Assembly: GCA_039933635.1 (NCBI GenBank)
Contig: JBDTNQ010000108.1
Span: forward strand, 1-15,376
DNA length: 15,376 bases
Direction: 5' to 3'
Origin: JBDTNQ01 sp039933635
GTDB taxonomy: Bacteria; Acidobacteriota; Vicinamibacteria; Vicinamibacterales; SCN-69-37
In this document: one piece after another, positions 1-6,815 of the stretch
Numbering within the stretch: position 1 is the stretch's first letter
Layout of the letters: every line of letters starts with the position of its first letter
Program-made: the position numbers and the translations under genes
The notes under the pieces: model-generated
What the model was told of the DNA's origin: nothing
Seen by the model: the letters and a program-made list of their open reading frames with translations, nothing else
The model's database searches: none

Positions 1-16
1 GGTCCCCTAGGTCCCC
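1..16. repeat. Two units of the 8-bp C-rich repeat at the window edge
   Basis: The first 16 bases read GGTCCCCTAGGTCCCC, matching the units of the array at 1230-1293. The array probably continues to the left of the window. It abuts the stop codon of the propeller gene (19-21), so it lies in the 3' intergenic space of that gene. Confidence 0.6.
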
Positions 17-18
17 GC

Positions 19-1185
19 CTAGGGTGCCACGCGAATGCCAGCGGGGCCGCCGTCGATCGGCAACAGGCCAGCGGGCGTCAACGTCTTGCCGTCGAACGCG
101 AAGACCCGCATGTTTCGATCGGCCATGCACTGAACCACGAGTTTGCCATGGTCGCGGCTCCACGCCGCGCCCTGGCACCAGTGACCCGTGGGCGCATCGG
201 CCACCGCCGTGAGACGACGGTTGCGGAGCTGGAACACGCGCAGGCGCCCGGCCTCGTGAAAGAACGGCGAGCTCTTCGAGAGATTCGAACCGTCCATGAC
301 CGTTGCGGCCACGTACTGACCGTCCGCCGACACGGCTAGCCCTTCCACGGTCGGTCCGGCCGCGATTTGATCGACGACGCGCAGCGGATCGGTCGTCAGA
401 TCGATCACGGCGAGCGTGTCGACGCCGCCGAGGGCGCCCGCGCCAATGTGCGCCACGACCGCGGCGTCGCCGGCCGGCGTCACTTCGATCCCGTACGGCT
501 TCAGGCCGGCCGCGATATCCCTCTTCGTGTACGTGACCGTGCGGCCATCCACGCTGAGCAGCGAAATCAGGCTGTCGTTGTTGCGCGTGACGAGGGCGCG
601 ACGGCCATCACGCGTGAACACGACGTGACTTGGCCCGGAATCGGGGGCGCCGAGGTCGACCGTCCCGGCCGGCGTCACCACGGCGCCCTCCACCGCGAAC
701 ACCGAAATCGTTCCGGCCATTCGATTGGCCACAAGCGCCAGCTTGCCATCCGGACTGAACGAGATGCCCGAGGCGCCTCGACCGGCGTGAAGGGTTGTGA
801 TGACTCGCGGCGGCGTGCCCTTCAAGTCGATGACGCTCACGACATCGTCGGGCACTGTCTTCGTGGCGTCGGCGGGATCGATCTTCGTCGACGAAGCAAC
901 GAGCGCAATAGCGCCGCCTGGGGCGATGGCGACGTTCTGCGGGGGACCAATCACGGAGTTGGGCGCCTGCACGCTGCCGAGCAGGCGTGGAGGCGACACG
1001 CTCAGGTCAACCAATGTGACCGTATCCGGCTGCGGATTCTTCACGACTGTCTGGACGCCATCTACCAGCACGGTCTTGTTGTCGTTGGCGGAGACGGCGA
1101 TTTGTGCGCTGATCGTTCGGGCCCCGAGCGCCACGCCAGCACACACGACAAGTCCCCAGCAGCAATACGCCCATCGATTGGTCAT
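19..1185 (-). CDS. Secreted YncE/YVTN-like beta-propeller protein
   Basis: A 388-aa protein with a Sec-type leader: basic start (MTNR), a hydrophobic core to about residue 22, and likely cleavage after ISAQ near residue 28. The rest is made of repeated blades with an (S/T)(P/R)DG(K/R)xALV core, for example SFSPDGKLALVANR, VFTRDGRRALVTRN and AVSADGQYVAATVM, each followed by an xISVF- or xLAVID-type strand. This is the pattern of YncE/lactonase-like seven-bladed propellers (COG3391 type). Members are periplasmic or extracellular binding or scaffold proteins, and some relatives are lactonases; no enzyme motif is visible here, so no substrate is proposed. The start is ATG with no clear Shine-Dalgarno; the leader supports it. 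It is divergent from the dehydrogenase gene, with the 8-bp repeat array in the shared 5' region. The fold is fairly sure, the function unknown. Confidence 0.85.
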   Translation of the reverse strand: MTNRWAYCCWGLVVCAGVALGARTISAQIAVSANDNKTVLVDGVQTVVKNPQPDTVTLVDLSVSPPRLLGSVQAPNSVIGPPQNVAIAPGGAIALVASSTKIDPADATKTVPDDVVSVIDLKGTPPRVITTLHAGRGASGISFSPDGKLALVANRMAGTISVFAVEGAVVTPAGTVDLGAPDSGPSHVVFTRDGRRALVTRNNDSLISLLSVDGRTVTYTKRDIAAGLKPYGIEVTPAGDAAVVAHIGAGALGGVDTLAVIDLTTDPLRVVDQIAAGPTVEGLAVSADGQYVAATVMDGSNLSKSSPFFHEAGRLRVFQLRNRRLTAVADAPTGHWCQGAAWSRDHGKLVVQCMADRNMRVFAFDGKTLTPAGLLPIDGGPAGIRVAP

Positions 1186-1229
1186 GATTGGCGGATTCTA
1201 CTCTCGAACCTTCGTTCTTAGTCCGCTTC

Positions 1230-1293
1230 GTCCCCTCGTCCCCTCGTCCCCTGGTCCCCTGGTCCCGTCGCCCCCTGGTCCCCTCGTCCCCTC
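1230..1293. repeat. Tandem 8-bp C-rich repeat array (GTCCCCTC/GTCCCCTG)
   Basis: Eight consecutive 8-base units with the pattern GTCCCCTS (two are degenerate: GTCCCGTC and GCCCCCTG). They run from 1230 to 1293, with looser units on both sides (GTCCGCTT from 1221, TTCCCGCT from 1294). The array fills most of the 135-base gap between two divergent genes and is almost pure pyrimidine on the plus strand. Two similar units (GGTCCCCTAGGTCCCC) lie at bases 1-16, just past the 3' end of the propeller gene, so that gene is flanked by the same motif. The array may affect promoter spacing or simply be a slippage-prone intergenic repeat; the sequence does not decide this. Confidence 0.85.
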
Positions 1294-1320
1294 TTCCCGC
1301 TCTGACGCTAAAATCCCTCC

Positions 1321-2316
1321 ATGTCTCCGTTCCCCGTTGTTGTCACCGAAGCTGAGTATCAGCGTGCCGAGCGCACCTATCTCGATGAATCGCGTGTCCG
1401 CGTCGTCATCGCGCCCGCGGCGGAGGCGCCCCTGGCGGCGGCGATTCGCGAGGCCGGCGCGCGTCATGCGATTGTGGGCGGCAAACCGTACGTCGGGCCG
1501 TTGTATGCCGCGTTGCCGCGTGGCGGGGTGCTGGCGCGCTTCGGCGTCGGGCATGATGGCATCGACAAGGCGGCGGCAACGGCAGCGGGCGTGCTGTGCA
1601 CGAACACACCCAGCGTGCTCGATCAGTCCGTGGCCGAATTCACGATGGCGCTTCTCACTGGCGCGGCGCGCTGGGTGCCGGCGATGGATGCCGCGATGCA
1701 CGGTGGCTCGTGGACCCAGCGCGAAGGCATCGAGTTGTCCGGCAAGACGCTGGTCGTCGTCGGCTGCGGCCGAATCGGGCGCGCTGTCGCGCGGATTGCG
1801 GCAAAGGGATTCAGCATGCGTGTGGTGGGCCTGGCGCGTTCGGCGTCGCAGGAAGCGTCGGCGGGCGATGCGGACTTCGTGGAAATCACCACGGACGTGG
1901 TGCGCGCGTTCGGGATGGCGGACTTCGTGACGCTCCACATGCCATCGGCGCCCGAGAACCGGCACTACATCAACGCGAAGACGTTGGCGCTGCTGCCCAG
2001 GCACGCCTGGCTCATCAACACCGCGCGCGGTGCGGTGCTGGATGAACTCGCGCTCTACGACGCGCTCGCCTCGCGGCGTCTGGCGGGCGCGGCCCTGGAC
2101 GTCTTCGATCGCGAGCCGTACGAGCCAGCAACGGCCGGGGCCGATCTCCGTACGCTGCCGAACGTCGTGCTCGCCCCACATGTGGGGAGCCACACGGCGG
2201 AAGCAAATCATCGGATGGCGTCGCGCGCATTGCAGAACGTGGTGCGGGGTGAGGCGAAAGACTACACGGGGCTCGACCTGCTCAATCCTGACGTACTGCG
2301 GGCATTGGCCGGGTAG
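1321..2316 (+). CDS. D-2-hydroxyacid dehydrogenase (NAD(P)-dependent)
   Basis: A 331-aa cytosolic oxidoreductase of the D-isomer 2-hydroxyacid dehydrogenase family (phosphoglycerate dehydrogenase, glyoxylate/hydroxypyruvate reductase relatives), interconverting a 2-oxoacid and its D-2-hydroxyacid. Visible features: GVGHDGID near residue 77 in the substrate-domain hinge region; Rossmann motif GCGRIG at 148-153; INTARGAVLDE with catalytic Arg236; DVFDREP with Glu265; APHVGSHT with His287. All three catalytic positions are present and the length is normal. The end of the second Rossmann strand reads GLARS, without the acidic residue typical of strict NAD users, so NADPH use is possible. The start ATG follows a pyrimidine-rich stretch with no Shine-Dalgarno. 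The exact substrate cannot be told; the family assignment is firm. Confidence 0.93.
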   Translation: MSPFPVVVTEAEYQRAERTYLDESRVRVVIAPAAEAPLAAAIREAGARHAIVGGKPYVGPLYAALPRGGVLARFGVGHDGIDKAAATAAGVLCTNTPSVLDQSVAEFTMALLTGAARWVPAMDAAMHGGSWTQREGIELSGKTLVVVGCGRIGRAVARIAAKGFSMRVVGLARSASQEASAGDADFVEITTDVVRAFGMADFVTLHMPSAPENRHYINAKTLALLPRHAWLINTARGAVLDELALYDALASRRLAGAALDVFDREPYEPATAGADLRTLPNVVLAPHVGSHTAEANHRMASRALQNVVRGEAKDYTGLDLLNPDVLRALAG

Positions 2317-2352
2317 ATTGGGGACCGTTGCAATGGTGGCCCGGTAGAGCGC

Positions 2353-2629
2353 ATGACGATTCCAACGACGATCAGGCGGCTGATCGGCTATCGAGAGGAA
2401 GTCCAGTCGCTGATTGTGGGCGAGCTTGCCGGGTTGGTGGCGCGTGCCGGCCGCCCGCCGCGAATTCTGGATGTAGGGTGCGGCAGGACGCGGCCCCGGA
2501 TCGATCCCGCGTGGTCCGAAGCTTCTGTTCGTGCCGTTGCTGGCCCTGCTCAGCCGCGGCATGCGTCGTCTGCCTCACCATTCGTTTCACCTGTTCGCCC
2601 GGCGTCCTCCAGCGGGTGCCGGACAGTAG
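2353..2629 (+). pseudogene. Remnant of a class I SAM-dependent methyltransferase (internal deletion, frameshift)
   Basis: The frame opening at ATG 2353 encodes an N-terminus ending in PPRILDVGCG (about residues 35-44), the SAM-binding motif I of class I methyltransferases. After that it loses sense and stops at 2634. In the next frame, from about 2486 to the TAG at 2627-2629, the translation is PRGPKLLFVPLLALLSRG followed by MRRLPHHSFHLFARRP, which reads like the C-terminal end of such an enzyme. The two halves together are about 90 codons against roughly 200-250 for the family, so some 130 or more codons of the core appear to be missing, with a change of frame at the junction near 2485. It lies 36 bases after the dehydrogenase stop. 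A short expressed peptide from the intact first frame cannot be excluded but is unlikely to be a methyltransferase. Confidence 0.6.
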
Positions 2630-2674
2630 ACTAGCCAGAAGGCTTTTGGCCCGCTTCTCGCACGGAGGATGGGG

Positions 2675-3217
2675 ATGCATGGACGCAGTGTTCAAACGGG
2701 TTTTGGTGTCTCGCTGCTGCTGTGGGTATGCCTGGGCGCCCAAGTCCCTCAGGTCACCAAGGAAACGCTGCCGGGCGTCATGAACCTCGCGCGCGTCGAG
2801 ACCACCGTGGCGTGCGCAGGCGCGACCACGCCGGCCTCGATGGCGGGCATCAAGCGCCTTGGCTTTGCGTCGGTCATCAATCTGCGCCTCGCCACCGAAA
2901 ACGGTGCAGACGTCGAGGCGGAAGCGGCGGCCGCCCGGGAGGCAGGCCTGCGCTACGTCCACCTCCCGTTCAACGGGGCATCTCCCGATCCGGCCGTGGT
3001 CGACCAGTTTCTGATGGCGATCAAGGACCCCGCCAACCAACCGGCGTTCATTCACTGCGCCACCGGCAACCGCGCCGCCTCCATGTGGATGGTGAAGCGC
3101 GTCAGGGTCGACGGGTGGGACGTGCCGCGAGCCGCCGAGGAAGCCGCAGCGCTCGGACTCACGAGCAGTCCGCTGAGGCAGTTCGTCCTCGACTACCTGC
3201 AGACACATCCACACTGA
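2675..3217 (+). CDS. Secreted DUF442-type (protein-tyrosine-phosphatase-like) protein
   Basis: A 180-aa protein with a short leader (hydrophobic FGVSLLLWVCLGAQ), so probably exported. The body resembles the beta-lactamase-hydrolase-like phosphatase domain (DUF442, PF04273): ATTPASMAGIKRLGFASVINLR, a YVHLPFNG segment, then FIHCATGNRAASMW, the phosphate-binding P-loop, with Cys128. The Arg is five residues after the Cys, not six as in the classical CX5R loop (see findings). The GGAGG at 2664-2668 runs straight into an ATG at 2669, so the ATG at 2675, six bases further on, is preferred; using 2669 would add only two residues. It follows the methyltransferase remnant and converges on the transglutaminase operon. 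The substrate is unknown; catalysis by the Cys is inferred from the family. Confidence 0.8.
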   Translation: MHGRSVQTGFGVSLLLWVCLGAQVPQVTKETLPGVMNLARVETTVACAGATTPASMAGIKRLGFASVINLRLATENGADVEAEAAAAREAGLRYVHLPFNGASPDPAVVDQFLMAIKDPANQPAFIHCATGNRAASMWMVKRVRVDGWDVPRAAEEAAALGLTSSPLRQFVLDYLQTHPH

Positions 3218-3381
3218 GGAGTGGATCAGTGGCCACGATGGGCCGTCCCCTCGTCAAATATCTCGCTGCCCGGCACCCTATCGCGGACGCCCATGACGCG
3301 TGACCCTGGCGGGATACGGGGGCTGGGGGCGACGTCTGCGTGAGTCCTGGCCGCGGAGTGGGCGTGCCGAGGCGGCCGGCT

Positions 3382-4287
3382 CTATGACGACGCCTCGCCC
3401 ATCTCGGGCACGACGCTCACGCCGACGTGCAACACATGGGAGCCGCCGCCAAGCACCACGCCGCGCAACGGCGTGATGTCGTCGTAGTCGCGCCCCCACG
3501 CCAGGGTGATGTGGCGAAGGCCGGGCCGCACGTCGTTCGTGGGATCGAGATCGACCCAGCCATTCACGGGACACCACACGGAGACCCAGGCGTGGGAGGC
3601 ATCTGCCCCGATCAAGCGCGGCTGACCCGGAGGCGGATCGGTCATCAAGTACCCGCTGACATAGCGCGCTGAAAGGCCCAGCGCGCGAAAGCACGCCAGC
3701 TGGACATGGGCAAAGTCCTGGCACACGCCACGCTGGCCCGCGAGAACGCGGCTGACCGGCGTGGCCACGGACGTCGCGGTCGGATCGAAGGTGAAGGCAC
3801 GATGGATCCGGTGGGTCAACTCCAGGGCGCCATCCAGGAGTGAACGTCCAGGCGGAAAGGCCGCGCGGCCGAAGGCCTCGACTTCCGGTCCGATGTCGAC
3901 GTACGGTGAGCGCGCCGAGAACTCGATCGCGTCGAGCGGCGCCACGGGCGATCCGGATCTCAGCTGGTCGCGAACCGATTCCCAGGATGGCCCCGCCGAC
4001 GTGTCGAGCAGCGGCGCCGGCCCGGATACGCTCACAACGCTGCGACTCACAGCCGACAGCGTCTTGTACGGCGTGAGCATCGTGAACGACTCGACCGCGT
4101 TGCCGAAGTAGTCGACCCGGCTGGATCGATCGGCTGGGGCCGGTTCGATGGTGAGCTCGTGCCACAGCAGCTGCTGATAGGGCAAGGCGCGAGGCGTCAG
4201 ATACGCGAGGTGCTGGGACGTGGACGTCGTCGCCGCGTACACGTACTCAGTGTGGTGGTCGACGCGATACCGCGCGTCCGTCGTCAC
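3382..4287 (-). CDS. Transglutaminase-like cysteine protease (last gene of the ligase operon)
   Basis: A 301-aa protein, last gene of the three-gene operon. It begins VTTDARYRVDHHTEYVYAATTS, the bacterial transglutaminase-like N-terminal beta domain. The papain-like transglutaminase core follows, with an intact triad: Cys189 in RGVCQDFAH, His232 in DASHAWVSVW and Asp248 in WVDLDPTND. The start chosen is GTG at 4287, which overlaps the stop of the upstream ATP-grasp gene by four bases (GTGA). An in-frame ATG at 4377 would add 30 arginine-rich residues lying wholly inside the upstream gene, and the protein-like sequence begins only after GTG. No signal peptide is seen, so it probably acts in the cytoplasm. 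Family members are thought to cleave or transfer amide bonds; in this context it may process the peptide made by the ligases. Its substrate is unknown. Confidence 0.92.
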   Translation of the reverse strand: MTTDARYRVDHHTEYVYAATTSTSQHLAYLTPRALPYQQLLWHELTIEPAPADRSSRVDYFGNAVESFTMLTPYKTLSAVSRSVVSVSGPAPLLDTSAGPSWESVRDQLRSGSPVAPLDAIEFSARSPYVDIGPEVEAFGRAAFPPGRSLLDGALELTHRIHRAFTFDPTATSVATPVSRVLAGQRGVCQDFAHVQLACFRALGLSARYVSGYLMTDPPPGQPRLIGADASHAWVSVWCPVNGWVDLDPTNDVRPGLRHITLAWGRDYDDITPLRGVVLGGGSHVLHVGVSVVPEMGEASS

Positions 4288-6815
4288 GCCGTCACCGTCG
4301 CGCGCGGCAGTTCGTAGACGTGACTGAAGTAGCGGTGGGTGAGCGCGTCGGACACGCGCGCCGCGAGTCGCTGACATCCCTGCGACAACTGGTCCCGGTT
4401 CGACATCCCGCCGCCGAAGAGATCGCGCTGGCGGGTATCGCGCTGGTGGCCCGCGGCATGAATGACGTCGATCTCCTCCAGCACCGCCATGAGGTTCGCA
4501 TCCGGCAACAGGCGGACATGTTTGGCCATCTTGCCGACCTGGAACATCACTGACCGCGGGTTGCGCTCATCGAACAGCAGCAGATCCATCACGGTCGTCC
4601 ACTCCGGCCGCCGGGCGTGGCGCGCCCGATAGGTAATCAGGCTGTCCGATAGATCCAGCAGCCACTCGAGCACAGACGGATCCTCGGTCGCGCCGCCCGT
4701 CGAGACGTCATCGAGCGTCGTTGCCACGAACGCCAGGCGTTCGATGTGCCGGCCGAGGCTGAGAAACCGCCACCCGTCATCGCGCGTCATGTGCGCCATC
4801 TCGAGACCCCCGATCGCGACAAGCGAGAGGATGGCCTGATCGAGCGCTTCCAGGGCTTCATCGATCGGCGCGTCGGTTGGGACGTCGCCGGTGAGCTGCT
4901 GAAACAGCCGGTGCAGCACGCGCCAGTTATCGGACGACAGACGATCGCGCACCGAACCCGCCACGCGATCGAGCTGCGCCACGTTGTAGCCGAGGCTCTG
5001 CCGCGTGTGATGGTCGCTGATGCCGGCGACCAGCGCACGCTCGAGACCCGTGCCCGACTCGTCCTCGTCCATTTCACGCGGCGTGATGGTGGCCGCGCGG
5101 ACCGCGGTCGTTTCGAACAGGCCCTGGCCGCGGCAGGTGCGGACGACGGCATGACGCAGGCGGGACGGCAGGACGCCAGCATCGGCCACGCGCGTGAGCA
5201 CCGCGCGGAGCAACCGCGCCATGTTCTCACTGCGTTCCGCGTAGCGGCCGAGCCAGAAGAGGTGTTCGGCGACGCGGCTGGGTGTCGCGCGCTCGCCGAG
5301 GGTCTGCCGCCGCGGCCACGGCGATGGTTCGGGGGGCGGATCGGTTGGTCCGGCCGACACGATCCACGTGTCCTTGCTGCCGCCGCCTCGCTGACCCGAC
5401 ACATTCGCGCGATCGCCACCGGTGATGCGCGACAGTCCTCCAGGAAGCACGTGATAGTCGCCGCGGCCATCCGTCAGCAGGAACGCGCGGACAATCAGGC
5501 CCCGACTCTCAATCGCGCCTCCGTGAGAGACCGGTGCCTGCGACAGAGGGATGTACTGCTGTGCGACATAGCGACTCGGTTCGGCCGACATTCGCGCCGC
5601 CCACGCGCGTTGCGCGTCGGAACCCAGCGTGTGGCCGAAGATCGGGTCGTGCGGCTCTGAGGAAAGCGCCGGCTTGATCACCATGTGGTCGAGCGCGATC
5701 GCCTGGCGATCGGTCGGCCAGATGGTGGGCGCGACGGGGATCGTCAGGGGCTCGCCGAGCACCCGTACCGCGAGATCTGGAAGCACCGACAGCAGGGCCG
5801 GCGACTCGAGGACGCTGAGGCCAAACGCGTTGGCGACCAGCACGTGGCCGGCGCGCCACGCCTGCACCAGCCCCGGAACGCCCAACGTCGACTCGGCCTT
5901 CAGTTCGAGCGGATCCGAATAGTCATCGTCGAGTCGTCGCCAGATCGCGTGAACCGGTTGCAGGCCGGACACGGTCTTCAGGAAGACGCGATCGTGCCGG
6001 ACGGTCAGGTCGCCACCCTCGACGAGCGGCACGCCGAGCTGCCGCGCCAGGTACACGTGTTCGAAGTAGGTCTCGCTGAAACGACCCGGCGTCAGCAGCA
6101 CGAGCTGCGGTGCGTTCGTCTCGCATGGCGCCATGGCGAGCAGCGCCTCCTGCAGGGCGTCACAGAATGGCATCAAGGGGCGCGCGTGCAGATCCCGCAT
6201 CGCCTCCGGAAACACACGCGCGATCGTTGCGCGGTTCTCCAGCGCGTAACCGAGACCTGACGGCGCCTGCGCGCGGACGCCGACGACCCGCCATGTCCCG
6301 TCGCCGTCACGCGCGAGATCGAGCGCGAGCGTATGCAGGAAGACGCCGCCTGGCGGCCGCACGCCCTGACATGCACGGAGAAAGCCGGCATGCGGAAAGA
6401 CCAGATCGGAAGGCAGCGCGCCCGATTCGAGCAGCCGTCGGTCGCCGTACAGGTCGCGCGCGATCGCATCGAGCGCGCGGCCATACTGGCGGAGACCGAT
6501 GGAGAGCGCGTCCCACTCGGCGCCCTCGACGAGGGTGGGAAGCACGTCCAGGCCCCACGGGCGGCCGCCGATCAGATCGCCGCCGTACACCGTGTAGGTG
6601 ACGCCGTTCTCCGCGATCTGGCGCGCGACGCGTCGTTCGGCGTGCAGAAGTGCGTCAGGACCGAGGTCACCCGCGTGCTCCGCGAACAGCCGCCAGGGAC
6701 GACGGAGCGTCCCGTCCGGTTCGCGCCATTCGTCGAAATGTCCGGGCGCGGTTGGAAGCGACCGTGCGAGCGCGGCGAAGTCCGCAGCGCGTCGCGTGCC
6801 GGCTGTCATGGTCAC
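4284..6815 (-). CDS. Circularly permuted ATP-grasp ligase fused to alpha-E domain
   Basis: An 843-aa fusion. Residues about 70-480 are a circularly permuted type 2 ATP-grasp (DUF404/DUF407, COG2308): YTVYGGDLIGGRPWGLDVLP, QYGRALDAIARDLYGDRRLL, then GFLRACQGVRPP and APSGLGYALENR, and late in the domain FLLTDGRGDYHVLPGGLSRI and SKDTWIVS. Residues about 510-835 are the helical alpha-E domain (DUF403, COG2307), starting TPSRVAEHLFWLGRYAERSE. A Pro-rich linker (TDPPPEPSPWPRR) joins them. These two domains often occur as separate neighbouring proteins of about 480 and 310 aa; here they are one chain. ATP-grasp members form carbon-nitrogen bonds through an acyl phosphate, and this family is predicted to make peptides or peptide tags. 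The GTG start at 6815 overlaps the upstream stop by four bases (GTGA); an ATG two codons later is an alternative. Confidence 0.93.
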   Translation of the reverse strand: MTMTAGTRRAADFAALARSLPTAPGHFDEWREPDGTLRRPWRLFAEHAGDLGPDALLHAERRVARQIAENGVTYTVYGGDLIGGRPWGLDVLPTLVEGAEWDALSIGLRQYGRALDAIARDLYGDRRLLESGALPSDLVFPHAGFLRACQGVRPPGGVFLHTLALDLARDGDGTWRVVGVRAQAPSGLGYALENRATIARVFPEAMRDLHARPLMPFCDALQEALLAMAPCETNAPQLVLLTPGRFSETYFEHVYLARQLGVPLVEGGDLTVRHDRVFLKTVSGLQPVHAIWRRLDDDYSDPLELKAESTLGVPGLVQAWRAGHVLVANAFGLSVLESPALLSVLPDLAVRVLGEPLTIPVAPTIWPTDRQAIALDHMVIKPALSSEPHDPIFGHTLGSDAQRAWAARMSAEPSRYVAQQYIPLSQAPVSHGGAIESRGLIVRAFLLTDGRGDYHVLPGGLSRITGGDRANVSGQRGGGSKDTWIVSAGPTDPPPEPSPWPRRQTLGERATPSRVAEHLFWLGRYAERSENMARLLRAVLTRVADAGVLPSRLRHAVVRTCRGQGLFETTAVRAATITPREMDEDESGTGLERALVAGISDHHTRQSLGYNVAQLDRVAGSVRDRLSSDNWRVLHRLFQQLTGDVPTDAPIDEALEALDQAILSLVAIGGLEMAHMTRDDGWRFLSLGRHIERLAFVATTLDDVSTGGATEDPSVLEWLLDLSDSLITYRARHARRPEWTTVMDLLLFDERNPRSVMFQVGKMAKHVRLLPDANLMAVLEEIDVIHAAGHQRDTRQRDLFGGGMSNRDQLSQGCQRLAARVSDALTHRYFSHVYELPRATVTA

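Noticed and set aside
1230..1293. CRISPR array
   Set aside because: The units are 8 bases, contiguous and without spacers, so it is a simple tandem repeat.
1198..2562. 454-aa minus-strand open frame opposite the dehydrogenase
   Set aside because: It mirrors a gene with a full set of catalytic motifs, is Arg/His-rich, runs through the 8-bp repeats and has no recognisable domain. It is an antisense shadow caused by high GC.
3240..3302. 21-codon frame starting MGRPLVKYLAARHP
   Set aside because: Very short, with only a weak GGAG nearby, no leader or domain, and lies in a convergent intergenic gap. Not enough to call a gene.
3349..3377. Terminator stem GGCCGC/GCGGCC before the 3' end of the operon
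   Set aside because: Only six base pairs with a 17-base loop and no T-run; expected by chance in DNA this rich in GC.
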